A stretch of DNA of 64,000 nucleotides from Streptomyces sp. CB02959 (GCF_002803155.1 NZ_NNBP01000013.1:158514-222513); one strand, 5' to 3'. Shown: positions 10,112 through 20,360, numbered from the stretch's first letter. Numbers and translations are program-made. The notes: generated by a model not told the origin, from the letters alone.

Positions 10112-10863
10112 ACCGTCGTCACCGCCACACTGCCCAGGCCCGCCCCGGTGACCCGGACGTGCGCGTTCCGGGGGAGCGGTACGGCGGCGGTGGCGGCGCC
10201 CGCCAGTACCACCCAGCCCGGTTCCAACGGGGTGCCGGCCTGTTCCGCGAGGCGGGCCGCGGCGCGCAGCGAGCGCATCGGGTCGCCGAGGATCGCGGCC
10301 GACGAACCGGTCTGGGTGAGCCGCCCCTCGATCTCCATCACCAGGCCGATGTTGTCGATGCCGCCCAGGTCGCGGGGATCGTGCCAGGCACCGATGCCGA
10401 AGGCCGCGGCGGAGGCGTTGTCGGCGATCACGTCGGGCAGGGTGAACGCGAAGTCGCGGTAGCGGGAGTCGAGCACCTCGTAGCCGACCGCGACGCCCGC
10501 GACCGCGGCGTCCGCCTCGACGGCCGAGCGGACCCGGCGGCCGATCAGGAACGCGATCTCCGGCTCGATCCGCGGCTGGATCAGGCCGCTCAGGTCCAGC
10601 GTCGACTCGACGAGCATGGTGTCGGTCAACTGCCCCCAGATGACGTCGTCGACGCCCATCTGGACCATCTTGGCCCGGCTGGTGAAGCCCATCTTCACGC
10701 CGATCAGCCGCTCGCCGCGGGCTTTGCGGCGGGCGAGGACGGCCCGCTGGACCCGGTAGGCGTCCGCGACGCCGAGCGGCCCGGTCTCGGTGAGCGGGGC
10801 TATCGCCCGGACGCCGCGCTCGGCGTCGTCGAGCGTCGCGGCCAGCTCCTGGATGTCGGTCAT
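10108..10863 (-). CDS. nbaG: 4-oxalocrotonate decarboxylase
   Basis: This 251-residue member of the hydratase/decarboxylase family (DmpH/DmpE, FAH-like fold) has conserved blocks [18 protein letters not shown], the metal-binding [11 protein letters not shown], and [17 protein letters not shown]. It converts 4-oxalocrotonate to 2-oxopent-4-enoate in complex with the hydratase, whose paralogous gene is directly upstream and overlaps by 4 bp. It is distinguished from the hydratase by the GFTSRAK context and gene order. The two could in principle be swapped, but both activities are required by the pathway. Confidence 0.88.
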
Positions 10864-11711
10864 GCCGTGGTGCCTTCCTCGGTCGTCCTCGCGTCGTCGG
10901 CCGCATCGTCCCGGGCGAACGCGACCCGGACATCCCCCAGGCCCTCGATCCGGGCCTCCAGCACGTCGCCGGGCGCGGTGCGGACCATCGGGCCCAGCGC
11001 CCCGGTCAGCACGGTGTCCCCGGCACGCAGCGGTCGACCGCACCGCACCAGGGTGTCGGCCAGCCAGATCGCCGCGTTCAGCGGATGGCCCAGGCAGGCC
11101 GCGCCGGCGCCGGTGGACACCTGCTCCCCCCGCCGTTCGAGGACCATCCCGCACAGCCGCAGGTCCAGGTCGGCCAGCCGGGCCGGGCGGTTGCCGAGCA
11201 CGTACATCCCGCAGGAGGCGTTGTCGGCGATGGTGTCGGTCAGCGTGATGTCCCAGTCACGGATGCGGCTGCCGACCACCTCGATCGCCGGCAGCGCGAA
11301 CGCGGTGGCGCGCAACACGTCGGCGACGGTGTGCCGTTCGTGGGTCAGGTCCCGCTCCAGGACGAGGGCCACCTCGGCCTCCGCCCGGGGCTGCAACACC
11401 GCGCCGGCCGGCACCTCGGCGCCGTCCGGTACCGCCATGTCGCTGAAGAGCACCCCGAAGTCCGGGCTTTCCACGCCCAGTTGGCGTTGGACGCTGCGGG
11501 AGGTCAGTCCGATCTTGCGGCCCACGGGCCGGCGGCCGGCGGCCAGCCAGGAGCGGGCCAGGATCTCCTGCACGGCGTACGCCTCGTCCACGCCGTCGAT
11601 CAGATCGCGCACCGGGTCGCAGGGCGTACGGGTGGCGTGGGCGGCCAGCAACTGCCGGGCGGCGGCGCTGACGCCGACCTCGCGGGTGGTGGTCGTCGGG
11701 GCTGTCCGCAT
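10860..11711 (-). CDS. nbaH: 2-oxopent-4-enoate hydratase
   Basis: This 283-residue paralogue of the decarboxylase downstream has the hydratase hallmarks [17 protein letters not shown], the metal-site [10 protein letters not shown], and [15 protein letters not shown]. It hydrates 2-oxopent-4-enoate to 4-hydroxy-2-oxovalerate for the aldolase. The ATG at 11711 has a GGTGGG site at good spacing. A GTG at 11720 overlapping the aldehyde dehydrogenase stop is an equally plausible start. Confidence 0.9.
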   Translation of the reverse strand: MRTAPTTTTREVGVSAAARQLLAAHATRTPCDPVRDLIDGVDEAYAVQEILARSWLAAGRRPVGRKIGLTSRSVQRQLGVESPDFGVLFSDMAVPDGAEVPAGAVLQPRAEAEVALVLERDLTHERHTVADVLRATAFALPAIEVVGSRIRDWDITLTDTIADNASCGMYVLGNRPARLADLDLRLCGMVLERRGEQVSTGAGAACLGHPLNAAIWLADTLVRCGRPLRAGDTVLTGALGPMVRTAPGDVLEARIEGLGDVRVAFARDDAADDARTTEEGTTA

Positions 11712-11716
11712 CGCGC

Positions 11717-13174
11717 TCACCCACCGATCCGGACGCAGATGTTGGTGGGCTCGGAGAAGAATTCCAGTGAGTGTTCGCCGCCCTCCCGGCCGATCCCGGA
11801 AGCCTTCCGCCCGCCGAACGGGGTGCGCAGATCGCGCAGGTTCCAGCAGTTCACCCAGACGATGCCGGCTTCGATGCGCGGCGCCACCCGGTGCGCCCGG
11901 GACAGGTCGCGGGTCCAGACGGTGGCCGCCAGGCCGTAGGGGCTGTCGTTGGCGAGCCGGACCGCCTCCTCCTCGGTGTCGAACGGGGCGATGTGGCAGA
12001 CCGGCCCGAAGACCTCCTCGCGGACCGCGCGGGCGGTCGGCGGCAGCCCGGTGAGCACGGTCGGCTCCGCGTAGAAGCCGCGGTCCCGTCGGTCGCCGAA
12101 GACCGGGGCGCTGCCGCCGGCGACGACGGTGGCGCCCTCCTCGACGGCGAGCCGGAAGTACGACAGCACCTTGTCGCGGTGGCGCGCGGAGATCAGCGGC
12201 CCGTAGCCGGAGAGCTTGCGGGCCCGGGCGCCCAGCGCGGTGACGAACGCGTCGAAGACCGGGCGCTGGACGTAGACCCGCTCGGTGCACAGGCAGATCT
12301 GCCCGGAGTGGGTGAACGCCGACCGGACCGTGCCGGCCACCGCCTCGTCGAGGTCGGCGTCGGCGAAGACCACCGCGGGGTTCTTGCCGCCGAGCTCGAA
12401 GGAGACCGGGGTGACGTGGTCGGCGGCCGCCCGCATGATGGCGGTGCCGGTCGCCGACTCGCCGGTGAACGCGATCGCGTCCACGTCCGGGTGGCCGGTG
12501 AGGAACTCGCCCGCGGCGCCCGGCCCGTGCCCGTGGACGACGTTGAACGCACCGTCCGGCAGCCCCGCCTCGTCGATCACGTCGGCCAGCAGGGTCGCGG
12601 TCGAGGGGGTCTCCTCCGACGGCTTGGCGACCACCGCGTTGCCGGCCGCCAGCGCGGGGGCGACCTTCCAGGTGAGCAGCAGCAGTGGGAGGTTCCATGG
12701 CGCGATCACCGCGACCACGCCAAGCGGGCGGCGGACGGTGTAGTTCAGTGCCTGTCCGGCGGCGCCGCTCCAGCCGGGGACGTCGGTGAGGTAGGCCCGT
12801 TCCGCCTGTGCGGAGAGCAGGTCGGCGTAGGAGCGGAAGTTGCCGATGGCCCGCGGGATGTCGACGGTCGAGGCCAGCTCGCGGGGCTTGCCGGTGTCGG
12901 CGCACTCGGCCGCCACGAACGCCTCGAAGCGCCGCTCGATGCCGTCGGCGATCATCCGCAGGGCGGCCGCCCGCTCGGGTACCCCGGTCGCGCCCCACGG
13001 GCCCCGCAGTGCCTGGCGCGCCGCCCGCACTGCGGCGTCGACCGTCTCGCGGGACGCCTCCGGAACCCGTCCGACGACCGCCCCGGTCGCCGGGTCGACC
13101 AGCGGGAAGCCGCCGCCGGACGCCTCGGGCTCCGGGGGCAGGAACGCCCCGCCGATGTAGTGAGCCGGCTGCAT
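11717..13174 (-). CDS. nbaE: 2-aminomuconic-6-semialdehyde dehydrogenase
   Basis: This 485-residue NAD-dependent aldehyde dehydrogenase has the NAD-site [13 protein letters not shown], the general-base Glu in [10 protein letters not shown] and the nucleophilic Cys in [12 protein letters not shown], all at standard spacing. It oxidises 2-aminomuconate semialdehyde to 2-aminomuconate. It is the first gene of the eight-gene operon and is divergent from the LysR regulator. A GGAG site precedes the ATG at 13174. Close relatives act in meta-cleavage of catechol, but the neighbours favour the amino-substituted pathway. Confidence 0.93.
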   Translation of the reverse strand: MQPAHYIGGAFLPPEPEASGGGFPLVDPATGAVVGRVPEASRETVDAAVRAARQALRGPWGATGVPERAAALRMIADGIERRFEAFVAAECADTGKPRELASTVDIPRAIGNFRSYADLLSAQAERAYLTDVPGWSGAAGQALNYTVRRPLGVVAVIAPWNLPLLLLTWKVAPALAAGNAVVAKPSEETPSTATLLADVIDEAGLPDGAFNVVHGHGPGAAGEFLTGHPDVDAIAFTGESATGTAIMRAAADHVTPVSFELGGKNPAVVFADADLDEAVAGTVRSAFTHSGQICLCTERVYVQRPVFDAFVTALGARARKLSGYGPLISARHRDKVLSYFRLAVEEGATVVAGGSAPVFGDRRDRGFYAEPTVLTGLPPTARAVREEVFGPVCHIAPFDTEEEAVRLANDSPYGLAATVWTRDLSRAHRVAPRIEAGIVWVNCWNLRDLRTPFGGRKASGIGREGGEHSLEFFSEPTNICVRIGG

Positions 13175-13337
13175 ACCGATACCGCTCCTCTCGGTGGTTC
13201 CCGGGCCGGTTGGGGTTCCGGCCCGTGGGATCATCATTCGCGGTGCGGGATATGCTCGTCCAATACCAATTCACGAGTCTGATATAGCCACTTGGGTATG
13301 TCAGGGAAGGGGCGGGCCCGGTGGGGGTGAGTGCGGA
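13175..13337. promoter_or_regulatory. Divergent promoter region of the 3-hydroxyanthranilate operon and its LysR gene
   Basis: This 163-bp gap includes the most A/T-rich stretch nearby (13245-13300). It contains an ATACC half-site at 13263 facing a GGTAT half-site at 13295, plus two GATAT words. LysR proteins bind dyads with a T-N11-A core in such gaps. The exact operator is not determined. Confidence 0.45.
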
Positions 13338-14276
13338 ATGGATCTGCTGAACAGTCGGTTGAAGCTGCGGCACCTGGTGCTGGTGGTGGCCGTCGAGGAG
13401 CACGGCAGCGTGCTGCGCGCCGCCGAACACCTGCGACTGGCGCAGCCCGCGGTCACCCGGAGCCTGCGTGAACTCGAAGGGATCCTGGGCGTGGAACTGT
13501 TCGTCCGCGGCCCCCGCGGGGCGACGCCGACGCTGTTCGGTACGGCGTTCACCGAGCACGCCCGGTCGGTCCTCGCCGAACTGCGGCGGGCCGGCGACCG
13601 GATCAGCGGCCTGGCCGACGGCGAGGTCGGCACCGTGACCGTCGGCACCCTGGTCGCCGGTTCCAACGTCCTACTGCCCAGAGCCATCGCGGCACTGAAG
13701 GCGGCCCGGCCCGGCATCACCGTGGTCGTCCAGGAAGCCACCTTCGACGCCCAGGTGCCACGGCTGCTCGACGGCGAGGTCGACCTGGTCCTGGGCCGGC
13801 TCAACCCCATCGACGACCAGCCGACGCTCCGCCAGATCACCCTCTACAGCGAGCCGGTGCTCCTGGTCGCCCGCCCCGGCCACCCGGCCCGCTCCCGCCC
13901 CGGCCTGACCCTCGCGGACCTGCTCGACCACCCGTGGGTCGTGCCGCTCCGGCAGACCGCCTTACGACAGGAGTTGGAGCAGGTCTTCCACGGCGCGGGC
14001 CTGCCGCTGCCCACCAACCTGGTCGAGTGCAGCTCGGCACTGGCCGTCCGCACCCTCGTCCGCGACACCGACATGATCGCGGCACTGCCCGAGCTGGTGG
14101 CGCGCACCGACGGGGAGATCGCGCCGCTGCCCGTGGCGCTGGAACCGGTGCGCCGCACGGTCGGCGTCACCCTGCCCGACCGGCGGCCGCTCACCCCCTC
14201 GACCCGCCTGATGCTGGATCACCTGCGGGCCCAGGCCGCCGAGCTGACCCGGCCGCGGGCGGACCCACCGGAGTGA
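13338..14276 (+). CDS. LysR-type regulator of the 3-hydroxyanthranilate operon (contains a TTA codon)
   Basis: This 312-residue LysR protein has its winged helix-turn-helix at ~8-65 ([20 protein letters not shown]) and an effector-binding domain from ~95. It is divergent from the aldehyde dehydrogenase gene, which makes it the probable activator of the catabolic operon. The effector would be 3-hydroxyanthranilate or a muconate intermediate. Codon 209 is TTA (13962-13964), so translation may depend on the bldA leucyl-tRNA. The ATG is placed so that the HTH starts at the usual distance from the N-terminus. Confidence 0.9.
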   Translation: MDLLNSRLKLRHLVLVVAVEEHGSVLRAAEHLRLAQPAVTRSLRELEGILGVELFVRGPRGATPTLFGTAFTEHARSVLAELRRAGDRISGLADGEVGTVTVGTLVAGSNVLLPRAIAALKAARPGITVVVQEATFDAQVPRLLDGEVDLVLGRLNPIDDQPTLRQITLYSEPVLLVARPGHPARSRPGLTLADLLDHPWVVPLRQTALRQELEQVFHGAGLPLPTNLVECSSALAVRTLVRDTDMIAALPELVARTDGEIAPLPVALEPVRRTVGVTLPDRRPLTPSTRLMLDHLRAQAAELTRPRADPPE

Positions 14277-14388
14277 CCGGACCCGCAACCGGCCGACTCC
14301 CTGGCGGCCGCTGGCCCGGATCGCCGCCTCCGGGATAGAACGTCCGGAGCAGGTGAGCGGAACACGCGACCCACGAAAGGCGAGCACC

Positions 14389-15879
14389 ATGACGCAGGAC
14401 AGCGACCAGGTCGTGGCCACGAACCAGGGCCGGGTCCGGGGGCGGAGCCACGAAGGGGCGGTGGCCTACCGGGGGATCCCGTACGCCGCGTCCCCCGTCG
14501 GCGCGTTGCGGTTCGCCCCGCCGCGGCCCGGCCCGCGGTGGCCGGGCATCCGGGACGCGGAGCACGCCGGACCCGCCGCGCCCCAGGGCCCGTCCCGGCT
14601 GGAAGCGGTCATGGGGCGCCGCACCCCGGACTGGAACGAGGACGGCTGCCTCACCCTGAACATCTGGCACCCGCACGGATCCGGCGCGGACGGGACGGCC
14701 CGCCCGGTCCTGCTGTGGTTCCACGGCGGCGGGTTCAGCAGCGGCTCGGGCGGCTGGGACTGGTACGACGGAGCCCGGCTCGCCGCCCGCGGCGACCTGG
14801 TCGTGGTCACCGCCAACTACCGCCTGGGACCGCTCGGTTACCTCCACCTCCCCGAGATCGGCGCGGCCAACCTCGGCGCGCAGGACCAGGTCGCGGCGCT
14901 CCACTGGGTGCGGGACAACATCGCCGCGTTCGGCGGCGACCCGGACGCCGTGACGGTCGGCGGCCAGTCCGCCGGCGCGTTCTCGGCGCTGGCGCTCGCC
15001 ACCGAGCCGCGGACCGCCGGACTCGTCCGCCGCGTCCTGCTGCAGAGCGGCCCCTGGGGCCTGTCACCGCAGGACCCGGACCTGGCCGCCGAGCACGCCG
15101 GGGCATACCTCCGCCTCCTGGACGTGACGGACCAGGCCGACCCCGGCAAGGCCCTCCGCGCCCTGCCCGCCGAACAACTCATCGCCGCCTACGGCACGTT
15201 GGCGTCCCAGGTCGCCCGGGCAGGCGGTGTCGCCCCGCCGATGTACCCGGTGCTCGGCGGCGTCGGCGCCGTCCGTGCCCGGCGCGACGCACTCACCGCC
15301 GGCGCCCTGGACGGCAAGGACGTGCTGATCGGCACCACCCGCGACGAGATGACCTCCTTCATAGGACTCGACCCGAACATCCAGGCCCTCAGCCGCGACG
15401 GCGCACTGGCCCTCCTGACCCGACAGGCCCCCGGCGAAGGGGAGGCGGAACAGCTCTACCAGCGGTACGCCGGGCAGCTCCCGCACGCCACGCCGGGCCG
15501 GATCGCCATCGCCGCCAAGACCGACGCGGAGTTCCGCGACGGCGCACTGGAGATCGCCGACCACCACGCCGCCGCCGGCAACCACACCTACGTCTACCAG
15601 TTCGACCGCGCCGCCCCAGGCGCCGGCAACGTCCTCGGCGCCTGCCACTGCAGCGAACTGCCCTTCCTCTTCCGCACGTTCGACAGCTACCCCGACAGCC
15701 CCATGCTGGGCCGCCCGGACGCCGCCGACCGGGCGCTCGGCGACGCCTTCGCCGACGCCGTCGCCACCTTCGTCACCACCGGCACCCCGCAGGGCATCCC
15801 CGCCTACGAACCGGCCACCCCCACCCGGATCCGCCACTTCGCGGCGGCAGCGGCGGGCCCGGACGACGCCGGGAACTGA
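14389..15879 (+). CDS. Type-B carboxylesterase
   Basis: This 496-residue alpha/beta hydrolase of the carboxylesterase/cholinesterase family shows GIPYAASPVGALRFAPP near residue 35, the EDGCLTLNIW signature, the oxyanion hole FHGGGFSSGS, and the nucleophile elbow GGQSAGA with Ser194. It has no signal peptide, so it is probably cytoplasmic and hydrolyses aliphatic or aryl esters. The start is set by a GAAAGGCGAG site. It begins 112 bp after the LysR gene on the same strand and is otherwise not functionally linked to it. Confidence 0.92.
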   Translation: MTQDSDQVVATNQGRVRGRSHEGAVAYRGIPYAASPVGALRFAPPRPGPRWPGIRDAEHAGPAAPQGPSRLEAVMGRRTPDWNEDGCLTLNIWHPHGSGADGTARPVLLWFHGGGFSSGSGGWDWYDGARLAARGDLVVVTANYRLGPLGYLHLPEIGAANLGAQDQVAALHWVRDNIAAFGGDPDAVTVGGQSAGAFSALALATEPRTAGLVRRVLLQSGPWGLSPQDPDLAAEHAGAYLRLLDVTDQADPGKALRALPAEQLIAAYGTLASQVARAGGVAPPMYPVLGGVGAVRARRDALTAGALDGKDVLIGTTRDEMTSFIGLDPNIQALSRDGALALLTRQAPGEGEAEQLYQRYAGQLPHATPGRIAIAAKTDAEFRDGALEIADHHAAAGNHTYVYQFDRAAPGAGNVLGACHCSELPFLFRTFDSYPDSPMLGRPDAADRALGDAFADAVATFVTTGTPQGIPAYEPATPTRIRHFAAAAAGPDDAGN

Positions 15880-15909
15880 GCGCGCCCCAACCCCGGCGGG
15901 CGCCCCCGG

Positions 15910-16371
15910 TCAGAGATCGGCGAGGCCCGCCGTGGCGGCCCGCGCCACCAGCACCCGCTGCTGCGCCAGCAGCACCACACCGAAGTAGAACAGGACACTG
16001 ACCTCGCCGATCCCGGCCGCGATCGCGGCGCTGATCAGGAAGTGCTGGCCAAGACCGGCGACCCACAGCGCCGCGGTGAGCGGCGTACCCTTCCGCACGA
16101 CCCGGTCCCCGCGCACCGACAACCGCACGGTGTACGCCCGCACCGCCGCCAGCGCCACCCCCACGGCCAGGCTCACGGCGGCCAGCACACCGTCCCGCAG
16201 GGACAGCGGATGAGCCGTGACGTACCAGCCGGTCTCCAACCCGCCGATGACGATCAGGACCAGACCGACCGGGGACCTCTCCCGCAGCGGGCGCTCCACC
16301 AGCTGACGGGACAGCAGCCACCCCAGCACGACGACGGTGACGGTGAGGTTGGTGACGGTGGGATTGTCCAT
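15910..16371 (-). CDS. DUF1453/CcdC-like membrane protein
   Basis: This 153-residue protein has four or five predicted transmembrane helices (for example TVTVVVLGWLLSRQLVERPL at the start and VLFYFGVVLLAQQRVLVARA near the end). The arrangement resembles DUF1453/CcdC-family proteins. No catalytic residues are apparent and the function is unknown. It is divergent from the sensor kinase at 16537, which could control it. Confidence 0.65.
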   Translation of the reverse strand: MDNPTVTNLTVTVVVLGWLLSRQLVERPLRERSPVGLVLIVIGGLETGWYVTAHPLSLRDGVLAAVSLAVGVALAAVRAYTVRLSVRGDRVVRKGTPLTAALWVAGLGQHFLISAAIAAGIGEVSVLFYFGVVLLAQQRVLVARAATAGLADL

Positions 16372-16536
16372 GACCCAGAACCTTCTGTGCGACGACGAGC
16401 GGGGCGGCGGCGCGCCGCCCCCTCCCACCCTGCGGGCCGGGCCGCCCGCCACGGATCGACCACCGGGTTGGAGAAAAGGGTGGAGAACGCGACCGCCGGG
16501 CACGGCACTCCGGGCCGTCACCGGCAAGATGGGGCC

Positions 16537-17697
16537 GTGCGGAACGACAACGACATACCCAGGCGGCCCGCCGGCGGGTTCCGGGACGGCCTCGACAAGG
16601 CACGGCTCCGCCGGCTGGCCCTGCACGTCCTGGCCATCGCCTTCGCCGTGGTCCTGCACACCTTCACCGCCCACCCGCCCTGGAACACCGCACTGGTCTG
16701 CGCGCTGCTCGCACTGTGGACGGTGACCGCCATCGTCCGGCACGTCCTCGCGCCGCCCTGGCCGGACGTGGCGTGGAGCGTACTGCTGGTCGGCGGTGCG
16801 GTCTGCGCCGGGCTCAGCCCCACGGACCCGTCCGCCCCGGCCTTCGTGGGCGCGGCCGGCCTGTTCCTGCTGATCTCGGCCGTCGAAACGCCCGCACTGT
16901 GGATCAGCGTCGCCCTCACGGCCGGCGTCGCCGGCTTCGTCGTCGCCCACGACGCCGCCGGCGGCGGACCCCGGGTGGCCGTCTCGGTGCTGATCTCCGC
17001 CACGACCGCCAGCGGCTTCGGCTTCCTCGGCCGCCTGAGCGGCCTCGACCGCCGTACCGAACGCGGCGCCGCCGAGCGCCGGGCCGAACAAGCCGTACAG
17101 GAGGAACGCGCCAGGATCGCCCGGGACATCCACGACGTCCTCGCCCACTCGCTGGGCGGCCTGGTGATCCAACTGGACGCGTTGGAAGCGGTCTCGGTGG
17201 CCCGTGGCGCGGACGAGGACGTGGTGGCCCGGGTACGCGGCGCACGCGTCATGGCGGCCGACGGCCTGGTGGCCGCCAAGCACGCCGTGGACGCCCTGCG
17301 CCGGCTCCCCGCCGGCATCGACGCGGCGCTCGGCGAGATCGTCACCGGCGCCCGCGCGCTGGGGATGACGGTCGACGTCGACGTGCGCGGCGAGTCGGCC
17401 CGGGTGCCCGTCCCGGTGGGGGAGGTGATCGCCTCCCTGACCGTCGAGGCACTCACCAACGCCCGCAAACACGCACCCGGCACCCCCGCCACCATCACCG
17501 TCGAGGCGGGCCGGGACGCCGTGCTGCTACGCGTGGCCAACCCACTGGCACCACCGGCCGAACGCCCGGAACCAGGCATCTCCGGCGGCCACGGCATGCC
17601 CGGCATGCGGGAGCGCGCGGAGATCGTCGGTGGCAGACTGACCGCCGGCCCAGCGGAGGGAGAGTGGATCGTGGAATGCCGGGTGCCCTATGAGTGA
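16537..17697 (+). CDS. NarL-type sensor histidine kinase
   Basis: This 386-residue protein has five or six N-terminal transmembrane helices up to ~residue 165, a HisKA_3 dimerisation domain with the phospho-acceptor His199 (RDIHDVLAHSLGG), and a HATPase domain (LTNARKHAPG, then GGHGMPGMRERAEIVGG). It phosphorylates the response regulator encoded next, whose gene overlaps by 8 bp. There is no large extracellular sensor loop, so the signal is probably membrane-associated. The GTG start at 16537 is the best-placed initiation codon ahead of the first helix. Confidence 0.9.
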   Translation: MRNDNDIPRRPAGGFRDGLDKARLRRLALHVLAIAFAVVLHTFTAHPPWNTALVCALLALWTVTAIVRHVLAPPWPDVAWSVLLVGGAVCAGLSPTDPSAPAFVGAAGLFLLISAVETPALWISVALTAGVAGFVVAHDAAGGGPRVAVSVLISATTASGFGFLGRLSGLDRRTERGAAERRAEQAVQEERARIARDIHDVLAHSLGGLVIQLDALEAVSVARGADEDVVARVRGARVMAADGLVAAKHAVDALRRLPAGIDAALGEIVTGARALGMTVDVDVRGESARVPVPVGEVIASLTVEALTNARKHAPGTPATITVEAGRDAVLLRVANPLAPPAERPEPGISGGHGMPGMRERAEIVGGRLTAGPAEGEWIVECRVPYE

Positions 17698-18346
17698 CCG
17701 ACCGGTCCGGGTGATCGTCGCCGACGACCAGGCCGCGGTCCGCGACGGCCTGGTGACCATCCTCGACCACGAACCCGACGTCGACGTGGTCGGTTCCGCG
17801 GCCGACGGTGCCACCGCCGTCGACCTGGCGCGACGCCTGGCTCCGGCCGTGGTGCTGATGGATCTGCGGATGCCGGGGGTCGACGGGATCGCCGCGACCC
17901 GCGCCCTCACCCGACTCGACCCGGCACCGGCGGTGCTGGTCCTGACGACCTACGTCGACGACGCCTCCATCGTCGGCGCGCTCAAGGCGGGCGCCGCCGG
18001 CTACCTCACGAAGAGCGCCGGCCGGGCCCAGATCGTCTCCGCGATCACCGCGACCGCCGACGGGCACCGCACCTTCGCCCCGGAGATCGCCTCGGCCATG
18101 GTGCGCGGCCTGACGCACCGCACGGCGCTGGAGCGGATCGCGGCGGCGTACGCCCTGACGGTGCAGGAGACCCGGGTCCTGGAACTGCTCGGCGAGCGCC
18201 GCACCAACCGCGCCATCGCCGAGACCCTCTACGTCTCCGTCGCCACCGTCAAGACCCACGTCAACAACCTCTTCGCCAAGCTCCGGGTCGGCAACCGGAC
18301 GGAGGCCGCGGCCCTGGTCGAGCGGGTACGCGAGCACGGCCTCTGA
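17690..18346 (+). CDS. NarL/LuxR-type response regulator
   Basis: The 218-residue protein has a receiver domain with Asp58 as phosphorylation site (VVLMDLRMPG), acidic residues ADD at 11-13 and the Lys of LTKSAG. A C-terminal LuxR-type helix-turn-helix follows (TNRAIAETLYVSVATVKTHV). It is translationally coupled to the kinase upstream. Targets are not visible. The divergent DUF1453 membrane-protein gene and the convergent P450 gene are neighbours only. Confidence 0.95.
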   Translation: MSDRPVRVIVADDQAAVRDGLVTILDHEPDVDVVGSAADGATAVDLARRLAPAVVLMDLRMPGVDGIAATRALTRLDPAPAVLVLTTYVDDASIVGALKAGAAGYLTKSAGRAQIVSAITATADGHRTFAPEIASAMVRGLTHRTALERIAAAYALTVQETRVLELLGERRTNRAIAETLYVSVATVKTHVNNLFAKLRVGNRTEAAALVERVREHGL

Positions 18347-18422
18347 CGCTCCGTCCCCCCCCGGCCCGGACGCCGACCGCGGGCACCGCTCCTGCTCCGG
18401 CTCATCCCACCGACACAGGCGC

Positions 18423-19787
18423 CTACACCGGCGCCGACACCGGCCCGGGCGCCGACGTCGGCACGGACACGGGCAACCGCCGGAGCGCATGCGACCGGAA
18501 CGACTGCCGCCACTCCAACTCCGTTTCAGATACGGCCAGTCGGATACCAGGAAACCGTTCGAGCAACGTGCTCAGCGCGGTACCGATCTCCATCCGGACC
18601 AGCGACGCCCCCAGGCAGTAGTGCAGGCCGTATCCCAGGGCGAGATGGGACGTGTCCGCCCGGTCGATGTCGAAGCGGTCCGGCTCGGGATAGCGGGCCG
18701 GATCGCGGTGTGCCGAGGCGAGTGCCAGCAGCACGGTGTCCCCGGGCGGGATCCGCGTCCCGGCGATCTCGACGGCCTCGGTGGGGAACCGGCGGACGGC
18801 CATCTGGTTGGCGTGGGCGTGGCGCAGCAGTTCCTCGACGGCGTCCGGCATGCGTTCCGGTCGTCGGCGGAGCGCCGTGAGCTGCTCGGGGTGGCGCAGC
18901 AGGGCGAGCAGTCCACCGCTGATGAGGTGCTGGACGTTCTCGGTGCCGGCCATCAGGAGGAGGAAGGCCAGCGAGACCAGTTCGTCCTCGCTCAGCCGGT
19001 CGCCGGCGTCCCGCGCGGCGATCAGCGAGGACAGCAGATCCTCCCCGGGAGCCGCCCGGCGCACCCCGATCAGGCCCAGCAGATAGCGGTGGATGTGTTC
19101 GATGGCCTCGGCGGTGTGACCGGGGTGCGCAGGCGCGAACATGGCGTCGACCCAACCGGAGAACGCCCTGCTGTCCGGCTCGGGAACGTCCAGGAGGTAG
19201 CCGATGACGACCAGCGGCAGCGGATTCGCGAACTCCGCGACGAGATCGGCCTCTCCGTGCTCCGCGAGACGGTCGGCCAGGCGGTCGGCGTAGTGGGCGG
19301 CCGCCGCGACGACACGGCCGCGGAGCCGCTCGACGTGCCGCGGCGTGAACCCCTTGGAGACCAGCCGGCGCAGACGGAGGTGGTCGTCGGGGTCGATGTT
19401 GAGGAGGTTGGCGTCCAGGGCGGGCGGCAGGGAGAAGCCCTGGTAGCCGTTGCGGGAACGCGCCTTGTTCACCGACAGCCGCGGATCGCTGAAGGCGGCC
19501 CGGACGTGCTCCTCGCGGGTGACGAGCCAGGCCCGGGTTCCGTCGGGCAGGGCGACCTTGAGGACCGGGCCTAAGCTCCGCAGCCGGGCGTACACCGGAT
19601 GGGGATCGCGGAAGAACTCCGCGTCGAATGGCCGGTGGACCGCCGTGGCGTCGTCCCGCGTGGATCGTCCGGCCTGCTCGAACTCATCCATCTGCGCGGC
19701 CTGTTCGGTATTCTCCGTCTGCTCGGCCTGGTCGATCTGCTGGGTCTGTTCGGTCTGTTCGGTCTGCTGGGTTGTGGGTCGTGTCAT
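18423..19787 (-). CDS. Cytochrome P450 with a Gln/Glu/Thr-rich N-terminal tail (contains a TTA codon)
   Basis: This 454-residue bacterial P450 has the I-helix AGTEN at 280-284 in place of the common AGxET, the ExxR pair Glu319/Arg322, and the heme loop LGYGLHYCLGASL with Cys391. Residues ~7-35 form a low-complexity QTEQ-repeat tail absent from ordinary family members, and the fold proper starts near residue 50. Codon 72 is TTA (19572-19574), so expression may be bldA-dependent. No ferredoxin or reductase gene is adjacent. The substrate is unknown. A GGAG site 8 bases upstream supports the ATG at 19787. Confidence 0.92.
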   Translation of the reverse strand: MTRPTTQQTEQTEQTQQIDQAEQTENTEQAAQMDEFEQAGRSTRDDATAVHRPFDAEFFRDPHPVYARLRSLGPVLKVALPDGTRAWLVTREEHVRAAFSDPRLSVNKARSRNGYQGFSLPPALDANLLNIDPDDHLRLRRLVSKGFTPRHVERLRGRVVAAAAHYADRLADRLAEHGEADLVAEFANPLPLVVIGYLLDVPEPDSRAFSGWVDAMFAPAHPGHTAEAIEHIHRYLLGLIGVRRAAPGEDLLSSLIAARDAGDRLSEDELVSLAFLLLMAGTENVQHLISGGLLALLRHPEQLTALRRRPERMPDAVEELLRHAHANQMAVRRFPTEAVEIAGTRIPPGDTVLLALASAHRDPARYPEPDRFDIDRADTSHLALGYGLHYCLGASLVRMEIGTALSTLLERFPGIRLAVSETELEWRQSFRSHALRRLPVSVPTSAPGPVSAPV

Positions 19788-20046
19788 GGTGTCTGTCTCC
19801 GGAGGGGGCGGGCGGGTCGATGGCGTACCGGCCGGGGCGGCCGTGCTGATACGGCAGGCCGTGGCCGACGGCGATGATCGCAGAAGGCAACCCGTGGGCC
19901 GCCATCGGCGTCTCGTTCCGGGGGAGTCGGTTGCGCCGGGCGTGTTCATGGTCGCAGCTGCCCTGATGTGATGTCTGAAACGCGGGATTCCGCAACGCGA
20001 CGCGAGTGACCGAACCGTCGTGGTGAACGTAGACGAAGGAGAGTTC

Positions 20047-20304
20047 GTGACCGACAAGCAGCCCGAAGCCCAGGACCCGATGCCGGTCGGCAGTGACCCG
20101 TGGTGGGCGGGGCTGGGGCCGGTCGGTGGTGGGGTGCTCGTCCTGCTCGGCCTCGGCATCGGGGCGGTCGTCTTTCTGCGTGCTCCCGACTGGCTGGACG
20201 GACTGCCGCACCTCTACGGGGCCGCCAAGGTGCTGGTCATCGGCCTTGTGGTCGGCGGTACGGCCCTGTTGGCGCGCCGGCGCCGCGGCAACCGGCCCGA
20301 GTAG
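20047..20304 (+). CDS. Small two-helix membrane protein
   Basis: The 85-residue protein begins at a GTG directly behind an AAGGAG site. After an acidic, Pro-rich N-terminus it has two hydrophobic helices (~35-52 and ~63-80) and ends in a strongly basic RRRRGNR tail, consistent with an inner-membrane protein. No family is recognised. A hairpin just downstream could terminate it. Confidence 0.65.
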   Translation: MTDKQPEAQDPMPVGSDPWWAGLGPVGGGVLVLLGLGIGAVVFLRAPDWLDGLPHLYGAAKVLVIGLVVGGTALLARRRRGNRPE

Positions 20305-20313
20305 GCGCCGCCG

Positions 20314-20360
20314 CGGCAGGGGGCTTCGACAGCGTTGACATCGCGCGAAGCCTCCTGCCG
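20314..20360 (+). terminator. Hairpin downstream of the small membrane protein gene
   Basis: Fifteen-base arms (20314-20328 and 20346-20360) pair with one mismatch around a 17-base loop, starting 10 bp after the stop codon. There is no U-tract, which is common for Streptomyces terminators. Confidence 0.55.

Noticed and set aside
10159-12054. A 631-codon plus-strand open frame
   Set aside because: It is antisense to the decarboxylase, hydratase and aldehyde dehydrogenase genes, with no domain and composition typical of shadow frames.
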